Assembly: GCA_905250025.1 (NCBI GenBank)
Contig: CAJNOJ010000165.1
Span: 124,001 to 188,000 of the forward strand
DNA length: 64,000 nt
Origin: Adineta ricciae
Lineage: Eukaryota > Rotifera > Eurotatoria > Adinetida > Adinetidae
Direction of reading: 5' to 3'
Shown here: piece by piece, positions 35,125-46,631 of the stretch
Layout of the letters: the number at the start of each line of letters is the position of its first letter
Numbering within the stretch: the first letter of the stretch is position 1
Program-made: the position numbers and the translations under genes
The notes under the pieces: model-generated
Told to the model about the DNA's origin: nothing
Databases searched by the model: none
Seen by the model: only the letters and a program-made list of their open reading frames with translations

Positions 35125-36181
35125 CTACACAGTTCCCAAATGATGATTATCAACAAAATAATTTACGATTTGAATAGTGAATAAATAGAGTTTATATAAC
35201 AAGCGTTGTAGTTCTTGCCGAAAGATCGTGCCCGTTAATGTGTAAATGTAAAACGCACAGCAGCAATTAATATATAGTATAAGTGCGGAAATCTACAGAA
35301 AGAAAAGAAAAGGTTTAGTGGAAGGCGAGACGAAAGATTCGACTTACTTGAAAATAGAAGTTTTCTATTGTTACATCTAGTGACGTTTTCATCCGATTGA
35401 ATGTAAATGTTGTGTAACCTTTTGATATACCCGAAGGTGTAACACAAATGAAGAATACAATAATTTGAATTAAAAGCATAGTGATCATTTGTCGATCTCG
35501 TTTTCTTATTAGATGATATCGATGTCGACTTTGAACTGTAACCGGATTGACATGTTGACGGATCTTTTGCGCATTTTTTACTGTCAACCAACCAAATGTT
35601 ATCATTAAAATCGGCGGAATGATCGAAAAAAGTATCAAAAACAATATGTCATTGAACATCTGGCAAACTGTATTCGGACAAAAGCAGTTCAATGGAAATT
35701 GAGTGGTAACTATAGTATAACAATAAAATGCTTGACAGTAGAGCAGACAAAAGAAAAGAACAGTCCAGAAAATCATACGATGAGCAACTGATATTCTACT
35801 AAATGCACGTATATGTACGTTTGTATTCGACGATGCCCAACGATCAATACTAGCATAGACGAGAAACAATGCGCTCAACGCTAAACACATATATGTAACA
35901 AAGTAACGAAATTTACAAACATAAATATTCGATAAAGTTGGGTCAAGACTGTAACCGGAAAGTAATCTTGTTAGAAGACCACACCATAGGCAAAACATAT
36001 TAGCGATTGACGCAGAAAGGAAATAGAACGCGCAGGAATTGTTTCTCAGTGCTCTTTGTGCTAATATGATAATGCTGAATAGATTGCCAATCGTACCGAA
36101 GACTAAGAGAGGTATAGGTATAAAACGATTGAAAGATGCAGCCAGGCGGATGTAATAGACGATAGTCGTGTTGTCTGGCAT
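35125..36181 (-). CDS. Rhodopsin-type seven-transmembrane receptor (orphan GPCR)
   Basis: About 333 residues in two exons (intron at about 35298-35347). The N-terminus MPDNTTIVYYIRL has a glycosylation site. TM1 is IPLLVFGTIGNLFSIIIL with the GN motif, TM2 SCAFYFLSASIANMFCLWCG and TM3 CKFRYFVTYMCLALSALFLV. TM3 ends SIDRW, where most receptors have DRY. TM4 to TM6 follow, with LIRKRDRQMITMLLIQIIVF and FFICVTPSGIS. TM7 in the second exon is ISALILYINCCCAFYIYTLT in place of a classical NPxxY, then FRQELQRLLY. This divergent class A type is reminiscent of peptide-receptor-like GPCRs. The start at 36181 is preferred; an in-frame ATG at 36250 would add 23 residues. The gene lies on the same strand as the neuropeptide gene and about 0.9 kb upstream of it. 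Confidence 0.85.
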
Positions 36182-36915
36182 GAGTGAAAAACTTTTTTTT
36201 GTAAATGAATGAACTCGATGGAAATGTAGGAGAATATGGGAAAAATGCATTACGTGACACTGTCAAAACTACTGTCACATACATGAAAATTATTGTGTTG
36301 TATAAGAAGAACGAAGATGTACTGAATTGTTTAATTAATCAGCACTCTGTGAGACTCCGTCTGTTCAGACGAAAGAATAGAAAAACGTTGGCCTTTTAAT
36401 TAATAATTCAGTAATTGATTGTATCGATACTTTGAAGAGGTATGATTTTATTAATACTGCTGAGAATAGATACCGAGGTTCGAAAACTGACCGCAGATGT
36501 TGAAAACATGATATATTCTTTTCTCCGTAGGTGAAGTTTTAATTAGATATGCATGATATAATTATGTGTAATAAGTCTTATTATGTAGTTCCTCGATGAC
36601 AGCTTTTATAGACTGAAAATCTTAAAGTTGATGAACTTCATAATACGATTTTTATTAATCATTCGAGAATTTAGAGCATAGTTTAACACGGTTAGATACA
36701 CATGAATATCAATCGGATTTCTAATCGATTTGATTGTTCAAGGAAATTTGGTAAACTCAAATGGTGCGTAAAACTTCTGTTGGCAGTATTCTTCATCAAT
36801 TAGTTTTCATCTACCCGACAAACTCGAACACGAGTTTCGAATATAAATGATTTCAGAGAAGAATGATGTTCTCCACTGGCATCAACATTCAATGCCAATC
36901 TGTATCTTTTCCTCT
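36182..36915. other. Intergenic stretch
   Basis: GPCR upstream region and TTLL12 3' flank. AT-rich with no coding signal. Confidence 0.55.
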
Positions 36916-39341
36916 TTATTTTGATGAAATATCAACTACGTTCGAATTACTGCTTTCATCAAGGAAAAGCGTACGAAATATATCATCGATGAATGTCGGA
37001 TAATACAAACAAGCGCGTTCAATATCCGGCATGAAATTCATCTCCAGCAAGTACGGTTGACCATTTTCATCCAGCATCAAATCGACTGCATAAATTGCAC
37101 GTGATCGAGAGCAAGGCGCCATGCCACATGGTGGTTTTCTCAAGATTGCACGTTCAAACACTTGACGGATCATTGAGAATATATTTTCCTACACTTAATC
37201 GAAATCGACATGTTATTTTCTCAAACAAAATTTTCGTACCTGAACATTAGACCATTTGAGATTTGGTTGTTGCTTGTCAAATAAAGGTACAAACTCTTCG
37301 CACGTAATCTTTTTTAAATTCTGCGCATAACGATAATTCATTACCGCTGAAATGACATGAAACTGTCATTCGTGTTATTAATCTATAGATAACTTACTGA
37401 AATGTACTTGATAATCATCATAATTGTTATCTAACGAATATGGTCTGAAAATAAATCTCAAAATTTGGTGAGTAGACAATGGAAATGTTCCATTTACTTG
37501 TTAGCAAAACGAAGCCAGAACTTTTCATAAACATAAACTTTCAATGGTTCTAACGATCGCAAGATAACAACATAACGGATGTCAAACTTCACAAGACCAC
37601 TATCCTCTCGATGAAAGAGCAATGGTCTATCAATATATTTGCACACAATCTAAGCAATTGAAAGGCAGAAGTATTTCGCTATTGGAAGATGATGAATAGT
37701 TGTTCGGTTACTTTTGGGCCTGAGTCAGCCAAGCGAATAATCTCATTGAGATTTTTGGTCACGTGTGTGTCGATCGATCGAGCTAAGTTGAATGGTTTGA
37801 CAATCCAATGATTGTCTAAATCACTAAATGAATATGACAGTTAGATTTGTAATTGAAAATGGAAATCATACTTGTTCTCTCGATGTTGAAAATATGAGAT
37901 AAACTTTGGCAATTCGTAAGTTAAATTGTACGTTGTTGGTAACCACAATGGATACGATTGTAATGTCTCATGATTGATCAATGGTGATGTTCGACGGCAG
38001 ATGACCGCGAGAAGATCTTTGATATTGATCACATTTTCAAATGGATATTGATTGATGAACTGTTGCGTTTCTTCACATAATTTCCTATGAAAAAATGTGA
38101 TGACGGATATCGACTGAATGAATTATTAAGAATGTGATAGTCTATTTACTTAAAATCTTTGAAGTGCTTTCTAGAAAAGACAATATCAGCATCGGATTGA
38201 TTATCAACGATTTGAAAACGGTTGTCAAGAAGATGATTGTGAATAAGTTCGACGTCAGTGAACACCTTTATTGTTCGATTCAACTTTGTAAGGTCGATTA
38301 CAGGGTAAGTATCACTTGACGGAAGTGTTTCACTTTCTCGTCCAGTCTAAATAATACACAAAATAAAACAATGAATATTAAAGATATTCATGTTCAAATG
38401 TACATTGAAATATTGTTCGTCTGGTTCTGTCTGTTGATACTCAACATCTTCAGTCAGATCATCATCAGTCCATGGAACAAGTTTAGCACGCCGAAGTAAG
38501 TCATCCCGTGTTCCACAAACATAATCCACAGTCACTGAATCTACATAAATACGCGCTCAGAACGAACAAATTCTCAACAAAAAGACAAAATTATTCGCAT
38601 ACCATCACATTCGATATCATCAATGACCCATAATAACGTATACATTTGCCCATCCATCATCGAAAGAAATGGTGCCATACGAACATTCGGCTGTTCGGAA
38701 TGTTCAATTGCCGAACCGAATTCATCTCGAATGTACCAATAAGGTTCCCGATCTTCCGCACTACCACCATCAACTGCTAATGTATACGTATGATTGAATT
38801 TCCACATACGTTCAATAATAGCATCGATTTTGTTCTCTTCATCAGCTGGTATCAGCATCAGATGAGAAAGTCGTTCAACTAATTGGGGTAATTGTTCCAG
38901 TTCATTTCGAATGTTGTTGATTCGATAGGTATATGCATGATCAATAAGAAAGATCCTTGAATAGAAATAAAAAACGAATATGATTCGATGTAGATGATGT
39001 TTATTTGATTTTCAACCAACATTGAAGGATCAGTTTTGAGAAGATTATGTTCACCGGTGACGCGAACTTTTCGTCGAACAGTTTCGCCTTCGTCATTTTC
39101 AACTTCAACTATACTGAAATATTCACCGGCATCAAAAATCTATGTCGAGACAGATAAGAATGACAATACTCGACGAAGTGTAATTCACCTGATTTTGTAG
39201 TTTATGAAACAGTATAGGATAGAAAAAGTTGGGCACATTGGACAATTGCAGTTGAGAACGATGCAATTCAATGAAACTATTCAATAAAGCTCTATTCTCT
39301 AGTGCATCACCATGTTCAACGTGATTGTAATTCATATCCAT
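36916..39341 (-). CDS. TTLL12: Tubulin-tyrosine-ligase-like protein 12
   Basis: SET-like plus TTL-domain protein, considered a pseudo-ligase that affects tubulin detyrosination and histone methylation in vertebrates. About eleven exons. The N-terminus reads [35 protein letters not shown] and [20 protein letters not shown]. It continues [32 protein letters not shown] and [20 protein letters not shown]. The TTL part has [24 protein letters not shown] (frame-assembled) and NRAIY-type residues within [52 protein letters not shown] is the highly diagnostic C-terminus. Order and spacing follow the human protein. The ATG is directly preceded by TTTTTCAG, and the FUN14 gene ends 110 bp upstream, so co-transcription is likely. 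Confidence 0.93.
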
Positions 39342-39451
39342 CTGAAAAAGATGTTTTATTAAGTTTATCGCTACATACTATAATTCGAAAAAATATATTT
39401 GAAATTATGAGAAAAAGAATTCGTTCGATCTTTCCGTGGAAAATGTTATTT

Positions 39452-39865
39452 TTATCGATATCTTTTCGGTAATAAAGATAAACCCATAAGAAATGCCAGA
39501 GTAAAGCCCATTCCATAATAGATGTGTTCATCAATATATCGTCGAATGTCTGACCAAAGCCATTGAATTTCTTGATTAAGATCATCGGGTGTATCACGCA
39601 GTAATTCTCGTTGAAGATCTCGTTGTAAATTATTAAACCTTGTTCGAAGTCTTCGTTGAGTTCGAAACTCTTCATACGTCAAATGTGTGACATGGGCTTT
39701 TAAATAATGAAAATGATACGCGACATCTATTAAACCAATAGAGGTAAATGCCAAATACGATAGCAGATATTGGCCGCGGTTTGTTAGTACTCCAATAACA
39801 CCGCCAGATAACAAACCTGAACACATTTGCTTGATAATTCTCTCTGTTGACTGTTGATGCGACAT
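39452..39865 (-). CDS. FUN14-domain protein (FUNDC1/2-like)
   Basis: Intronless frame of 137 residues. The N-terminal hydrophobic stretch (MCSGLLSGGVIGVLTNRG, YLLSYLAFTSIGLIDVAYHF) corresponds to the first FUN14 membrane region. A charged central segment (YEEFRTQRRLRTRFNNLQRD) leads to a helix IQWLWSDIRRYIDEHI, then YYGMGFTLAFLMGLSLL at the end, matching the FIKxNxxxSSGFxGGFLLGLA pattern. FUNDC proteins sit in the outer mitochondrial membrane; FUNDC1 is a mitophagy receptor. The N-terminus here is very short, and I see no YxxL LC3-interacting motif before the first TM. Family membership is moderately sure; the receptor role is not supported. Confidence 0.6.
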   Translation of the reverse strand: MSHQQSTERIIKQMCSGLLSGGVIGVLTNRGQYLLSYLAFTSIGLIDVAYHFHYLKAHVTHLTYEEFRTQRRLRTRFNNLQRDLQRELLRDTPDDLNQEIQWLWSDIRRYIDEHIYYGMGFTLAFLMGLSLLPKRYR

Positions 39866-40182
39866 GACTTAATCTAGAAATTCCAAGTAGAAACATTCGT
39901 GATTTTTTATTTTCTCACCGTTACGAATACAGGCATATGTACTAATAGAACAGACAAAAGTCTGATTGAAGAAAAAAGTGCACGAGTCAAGTATACTGTG
40001 ACAGAAAAACATTCCATTAGATGCGAAAAAAAAAATTTATCACTATCAAAAAAAAAGCCCATGATAAAAATCAGTTGGTTGGTGTAGTAGGGAAAACTGC
40101 GCCATCCCAGACGGCATTTTGTTCTTCTTTGTCACGGATTTTCTGTTCTAAAAATCAAACAAATCGTTCGCCATCGATTCTT
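39866..40182. other. Intergenic stretch
   Basis: Short gap between the R3HCC1L-like gene and the FUN14 gene on the same strand. A-rich, no coding sequence of its own. Confidence 0.55.
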
Positions 40183-41862
40183 CTAGTAAAAGTTAGTCCT
40201 ACGTTTAGCACTTTCGATTTTTTGACGTTCGATCTTTGTTTTATTACTACTCATCGAAGTTTTCACACCCAATGCGGCGCATATTTGACGATTAGCAGTT
40301 AGTGACGATGTCTGAGGACGCGCCTTGTACGGTTGAAGAAATTCTAAATCAAAGCCCAAGATTCAAACATGGAAAAAAACATCATCGATCTATTTACCGC
40401 CGGCATTTTTCGATTTTTTCTTCGATGCAACCGACGCTTGAGACATAGAACAAACCTTAAACATCGGGTGTTCTAATTGTAACACTTCCAAAGCTGATCA
40501 CAAGGAAAAACTAGACAGATATGTTCAAAAAGCTTTCTACTTACCTGCGCCAGCATCGGGGAAGACTATCAATGCATGTGTGTCATCCACCCATTTAATA
40601 TCAAAGCTACTTCGACTAAATGTACAAAAAGAAATGAAATCGAAGTAGAAATGTTTGAGTCAAATTTACGTGAGGATTTTAAATGCATTGGAAAGATCTT
40701 CAGTGTGAAATGTTGATGGAAAATTCGATACTTCAACGATATGTGCGAGATCAGCTTCTTTGCTTACAATGTCATCAATTGACCATTTGGAATAATCATT
40801 AACTGGCTTTTTTATCTGAACACTTTCTTTGAATCTCGATTGAATCTTGATAAAAAAGAAAATCGATATCGATAAAACGGAAATCAGTGGAATATGAAAG
40901 AGAATTTACTTCTTCAACCAAATTATCATTTCCATCGAATAGTTTTTCCCAATCCTCTTCTTCTTCGTCTTGTTCGTCTTTGACAATTTTTTTCTCTTCA
41001 CTATCTTCACATTTTTTCTCCGTTGTTGATGTTGATGCAACAGGAACTATTTCTTTAGCTACAGGTTGACTTCGTCTGGAAGGTGGTCGATAAGGTTCAA
41101 GCGATGGGCGAGGCGTTTTAGTTTTCACTGGTTTTGGAGCATCATTGCTTTGTTGACTATCCTCAGTGGCGATTGCTGGCGATGAGGGGGGTAGTGGAGG
41201 AGGAGTAGGAGAATTAGTCACTTCGAGATTCTTACTCCGACGCGGTGGTTTGTACAAAGCTTGATCTGGTCGACGTCTGGAAGATTAACAGGTCTCATAC
41301 ATTTACAAATGGAAGAAGAATTTACTTAGAGGACGAGTCGTCGTTGGAATTCGATGATGCTGCCCTGAAAATTTTAGGAAAATATGATAAATAACGGTAT
41401 GTTTTGTTTCTTGATGAAAATTTCGTCTTACTTAGACACTGTGGATGTTTCGTTCGATGGTGGTGTTCTAATCGATCAAAGAAATCAAACTGACTAATAT
41501 AACGTGATGAATATAATCTTACGCAGTCGTTTCTTCCATTAATTGTGATTTAAAACAAATAATCGTTCGTCGTGTGTCTCTATTCTCTCCAACAGAAAAA
41601 CTGAACAATTTCGAATAATCTCGTTCACGAAGTCGATGCAAAAGTAATCGATGGCGCGCTGGTAATGATGGGAAAAGAAGAATACTAAAGTACAGAAACA
41701 AAGTCTTATCAATCAAATAAAATGAAATTATCTTTTTTAAGCGAAAAGAAACAACACACACAAGGTCGATTTCTTCACTGAATTGTATTTGTTTAATTCG
41801 TTAGTAATCATATCAAGAAATTCATCATCATCCACTGTTAAATAACAACCCAACGTATTCAT
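40183..41862 (-). CDS. R3HCC1L: R3H and coiled-coil domain protein (R3HCC1/R3HCC1L-like)
   Basis: Probable RNA-associated protein. Starts MNTLGCYLTVDDDEFLDMIT. An R3H-like block follows (FPSLPARHRLLLHRLRERDY, SKLFSFSVGENRDTRRTIIC). Tiny Ser/Thr-rich exons lead to RRRPDQALYKPPRR and a Pro-rich linker with TPPPLPPSSP. An acidic helix is next (DEQDEEEEDWEKLFDGNDN). The conserved C-terminal RRM-like region is LAHIVEVSNFPSTFHTEDLS, AFKILTSRSFDIKWVDDTHA and LIVFPDAGA. The tail reads EFLQPYKARPQTSSLTANRQ and ICAALGV. FDIKWVDDTHAL, QPxKxRPxTS and ISALGV are strong signatures of R3HCC1L. About seven to nine exons; the small exons at 41330-41480 are inferred from splice sites and are the least certain part. 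Confidence 0.82.
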
Positions 41863-42193
41863 TTAGACAAAAAGATCTAAAAAGATAATATTTATTCAAA
41901 TATTTGCCGATAGATGAAATTGAAAATGGTTTCTTTGCGTTTCTTTACAAATGTATCTACGAACAACACGAGAAAAAGGAAAACAAGCATGTTTAGATAT
42001 TTTGATTTGCAACCCATACAACTGTTCGTCCTACAATCTGACTCACATACAATGCTGAAAAACGTACACGCACAATGCTCACTTAACGAATGTTCAGAAA
42101 GATTACAATAATCTGAGATCTGGCTAAAAAATAAATGAAAATATCTACAGAAGAGAAAGAAAATATAACACTGTTATCGAATGAGATCAACCA
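41863..42193. other. Intergenic stretch
   Basis: Between CUEDC1 and the R3HCC1L-like gene, same strand. No coding signal recognised. Confidence 0.5.
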
Positions 42194-43910
42194 TTAGACG
42201 GGCGCGAGATATCGACTCTAAAAAAGGAAACCAAATGCATAAATTCGGAGGTGGGAAAGAAAAACAACTGACAGGATTATTGCTGTTCATGGATATGGGA
42301 TCATCATCACTGTCAAAATCATTGTTTAAACGTTGTCGGTCGATGGTATTGGTTATTCTAATTGAATTAAAGGTTAACCGATAGACTAAGAAATAAATCA
42401 TGCATACATTGGCTGTTTCGAATATTTGCCAGCATTGGCTCCTGTTGGCTCTTTGCGCGTCGAAAAACGACGAGCCAATTGAGTGAATTTTTCCATAGAA
42501 TCTATTAATGAAAAGGAATATGATGATCGAATGTTTTTGATATTTGTTTTTCTAACTTTTTCCCATATGTTTTAAGCGACCAATAAATTCTTCATTACTC
42601 TCAGGTCTTGCGGGATCGAATTCAGCTACTAACGGTGCAGGTGGAAGTGGAATGCGTTCTGTATTGTCTGAACAAATCAAGGAATAGTAAAAGAAATTTG
42701 TTTTTTTTTAGAAGACGAGTTACTTTTTCCATACGAATATCCTTCGTCTTGAGTAACTAATTCTTCGGGGACCATTGACGCTAAACGATAGCAGTCGTTC
42801 TGTGTTTTTATTCAATAGAATAATCAGTTTCATTTCTTACTTTTCATTGTTCGTCCTTGTTCAATTTGTGTCAAAACATTCTGTAGCATTGTGGCTCGAA
42901 CTTTCGGCGTTTTAGGTATTTCAATGGTTGGCGGAGTTGGTAGAGGTGGTGGTTTATTACTAAGAAGATTTGTTGAGCGACGTTGTTTAGTTGCTGATGC
43001 TGATATTGAGCGATTGCCTTGATCTAAACATACAAATCTTACTTTTTCATACGAATCGATTCTATTACTACGAACCTGATTGAAGTGTGGACAGAAAATC
43101 TTTGTTACGTCGAAGTTCATTGATGAATGCTTCATCTTCGAAAAGTACTGCTAGCTGATCGTCATCAATACATTGCGATGCAAAATTTCCCGATATATGC
43201 TACATTTTTATGTTAAAACGAAGAAAATAAGGAGAACTACAAACAAGATCGATGTACTTTTGATTGGTGATGGAGCTCGGATTTTGATAGAAATTTCACA
43301 CATAGAAAATCATCAGGTAAATCCCCGATGTAACACGTGCGATAATGACCGTCACTAGTTTTCCATCGACGAACTTGAAGATCTTGTTTCGCGTAATCAC
43401 TACTACAATTCCATCATCAATCAAATAGTTCAAACACAAAAAATATCGATAATATACTTCTCTGAAGAATGTGGAGTTAAAGATGTCGAAGATTGAGAAA
43501 ACGGCTGCATAGTCGTTGAATGATTACTAGCTGATGCTTCGCGTTCATGACCAGGATCTATCAGAGAGATGTATATATTATTAATAATCAACACAACGAA
43601 ATGGTATGCATTTACAAGGTGGTGGATCATCATCGTATATGTTTGGAACGACAGGTAATTGTCGAAGTGGTGTGTGTGGTACTGCCTGCGAAAAAGATAG
43701 ATAATTCATATCGGAAAATTTGTTTTTTTGTCTTACTTGATGAATGTTATTTTGATTTTCAGTATCGATTGCCATTGTAAGGAGCTGATCAATAGTTACA
43801 TCAACTTGACCACGATTAGCCGACAAAACACTTTCAATTACTGACGAATCCAAATTAGAAAACATTCGCTTCAATTCCACAATTGTTGCCGATCTTGATG
43901 ACGCAGCCAT
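42194..43910 (-). CDS. CUEDC1: CUE domain-containing protein 1
   Basis: Ubiquitin-binding adaptor homologue. The N-terminal CUE domain is MAASSRSATIVELKRMFSNL, DSSVIESVLSANRGQVDVTI, DQLLTMAID, the same spacing as human FKTMFPNMDYDIIECVLRAN. A low-complexity Pro/Ser region follows. Later exons give DDQLAVLFEDEAFINELRRN (the LFLQNEEFMKELQRNRDFL counterpart), ATMLQNVLTQIEQGR, EEFIGRLKHMGKS and DSMEKFTQLARRFSTRKEP, which match the RDKLKHMGKSTRRKLFELAR block. The final two exons (NNDFDSDDDPISMN, then SRYLAPV) are inferred from splice signals, so the stop at 42194 is tentative. ATG 43910 sits in a good context (AACATGG); an in-frame ATG at 43940 is possible. About eight exons. Confidence 0.85.
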
Positions 43911-46631
43911 GTTGTATAATAAAGTGTTTGCCTTGTTCAATGTTGAATAAATCCTGCGTTCGTTTTTTTTCTCTCTTCTTCTTTCTTCACTTTTGAAAGG
44001 CGTTTCTCATCATATTTGCCTAGTACGCAACAGGTTTATCGACCTCTAAACGGATTGGCTGGAAGTTTAGGCCAATCTAAATAAATCCATATCCGAACAA
44101 AAATAAAATCGTGGACGCTTCAATCGTACTGTGAAAATTAATACTGAATTCTCAATTTATCTCGAATTGCTTAAAGAAATTAACTTATACGCTCGACTTT
44201 TTCAAAGTATTAATCAGGCTGTTGGGAGTAGATCGACGTAAAGCTACCACGAGGAAACAAAAACATAGCGGATTCTGCATCGGATGAGCTCATTTCTATG
44301 GACGGTACTTATTTGTATATAAAGTTATACGTAGTTCTTTGTCCCTTCGCACTAGCTTCACATCGATTGAAAGCAGTCAACTACAAATTTGGAAAAACGA
44401 TGTTTTTGATCATCTTTGATTATGATAATTGTTACTTCTAGTTGAAGCTGATAGACGAAACGTTTAGGTTCCGCGGAAAATGAATGTTGAGCAATTTTAA
44501 AGAGAAAAAGTGTCGATCATCGTTTAATGAATACAAATGTTCATATACGTTTTTTTCTTTTATTAGTTCACATCGAAATCGTTGTGAACATTTGTAAAAC
44601 TGATAATGCTTCTTCAGGTTTTTTCCGAAATGCAGATCAACGGTCTGGATAGCAATAATTAATCGCATTTTGAATATCATCTGCAGTTGTGTTTTGAGTT
44701 CCTGAATGTGTAATAGCCAAACAATTTCATTTTAACATTTGAATCGTCAAGCGTACTTGGGCCCACGCGAAACCATTGTTTTACAATAACGATTTTAGTA
44801 GATCGAAATTTTCGAGACTATCGACTTGACTGAGCGGTCAGTAAACAGAAATTGATGGATGTTCATTTCCATTCAAATATTTTCCTATTTTAATCATAAT
44901 TTGGGTTGAAACAGATCCCAATAACAAAATGACTTGCAGATATCGAGTAAGAATCTAGCCGGTTTTCTAAGTCTTGGATATTTTCATAGCAAATATTAAC
45001 TTGATTTTCGACTTCATGGAGTTTTTTGTATAACATAATAAACACTTGTCGAACTTCGGTATAGTTATCCTCGTCCACCAAACACCACAATTCATCAATT
45101 ACAACATCCAACAACGTTTGAACTTCATTGGGATTCTCAGATGACGTTGAATCATTATCTTCAGTTGTATCTCATACAATTGACACTGTATACAATTCAT
45201 CGATACCCGATGCCAAGAACTTTTTTCCATTGACAATATCAGCGATTATAAGATGTGCACATTTCTTTGCTTCGATCGATAACGGAAACCGACTAATAAG
45301 ATCACTGATTTTAAATAGTTAATCATTTCAAACCTAAATCAGAAAAATTCCACATCCGAAATAAGGAAATTCTGATATACACATGTTGTGCGGCGTAGAT
45401 TCGTACTTTCTTCCTTCCTTCGATTGACTTCCCGAAGTTGTCATTGTAGTGCATACAAGCAACTATGAGTATTTAGCTGACCAAAAAGAAATCATAAAGT
45501 CGAATAAAAATTGTGTTTGCTGTCTGTATCAACCGAACAAATCATCGAAATTACATTGTTAAACTATTATTTAATATTTGTGCCGTCTGATTATCATTTA
45601 TACATTTTTTTCTGAGACGAAAGGTACATAAACTCAATGAAATTTGCTTTCTCGTCCAAATCAATCAGACGCTGCAGGAGATCTTTCTCATTGAAAAACT
45701 ATCATCTTTAAACTAAGGATCAACTCGTTGTTAGTCAATTGAGATCAACGAATCGAATCATCAGCTATTTTTAGTGTTTTGTATGTCGCTGAATATAGTT
45801 GAATGGTAGTTTAGAACATGTTTTCTTGGAAAGCGGGCTGAGAGCTAGTGGTTTGACGAATGAGACGCTAATGAATGATAAATTTATCAGTTTTATTATC
45901 TTATGAACCGCGATGGAACATTTTTTCGTAAAGAGAATACAAATCAAAAGCGGAGAGATACACTCATCCCTCTGTTGTGACTAGAATAAAGCGATTAAGA
46001 AAGGAATTATTCAGCTTTTCATAACAAAATATCAAATACAAAATTTACCATTAACATAGGATGAAATTTAAAACACGATCGAAAAAATAATCAGTTTTGA
46101 TTCAGTTATTAAGACAATACTTTACCTGTAAGGAAAATGTTGCAGAAAGGATCTTGATCAACGTATTTCCAATTTCCTATCATGTTCATACAGACATAGC
46201 ATTAGACTGAAAGCCAGCGCCATCTCTCAGTCTTCAACTTTCATAGAAAAGATTGAATGCTTTACTTTTATGTAATGGTGATTTTGATTCATTGCTGAGT
46301 GTAGCGTTGAGTTGAGTGAACGAACACATCTTATCTTCGCCTAAACGACGATGACGAATGAAGTAAGAGAGGAAGAAAAAGGAAAGGATAGCGCTACATG
46401 GATATGAACATTTCCATCGCCGTTAGCGACAATATATTGAGTAATATAGAGCACGAGTTGAATAGAATAGAGCCGATCGATCACATTGACTAGTTCTCTA
46501 TCTATTATTTACTTTGTTTTCTTTTTCTTTCTCTTTGATCACTGACTTTTATTCTCGGTAAAGGTTATATGTAAAATTCAGTGTGTGTTTTTTAGGCAAT
46601 TTATCTTATCTATTTTGTTGTTTCAGATAAA
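43911..46631. other. Long, mostly non-coding gap
   Basis: Contains the CUEDC1 promoter side, with a GATTGG box at about 44052, the broken frames described at 44400-45330, and an AT-rich stretch 45330-46631 with nothing recognisable. The end of the gap is the UNC79 5' flank: a T-rich tract and the acceptor-like TTTTGTTGTTTCAG 5 bp before the ATG. Confidence 0.45.
44400..45330 (-). pseudogene. Probable degraded gene, unrecognised
   Basis: Minus-strand frames look protein-like but are broken. SRFPLSIEAKKCAHLIIADI, VNGKKFLASGIDELYTVSIV is followed by a TGA, then by the 74-residue frame with VVIDELWCLVDEDNYTEVRQ, VFIMLYKKLHEVENQVNICY. Further on, NTTADDIQNAINYCYPDR, stop, SAFRKKPEEALSVLQMFTTI is seen in one frame. 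Either a real gene with introns I cannot place or, more likely, a decayed copy of some coding sequence. No family recognised. Confidence 0.3.
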
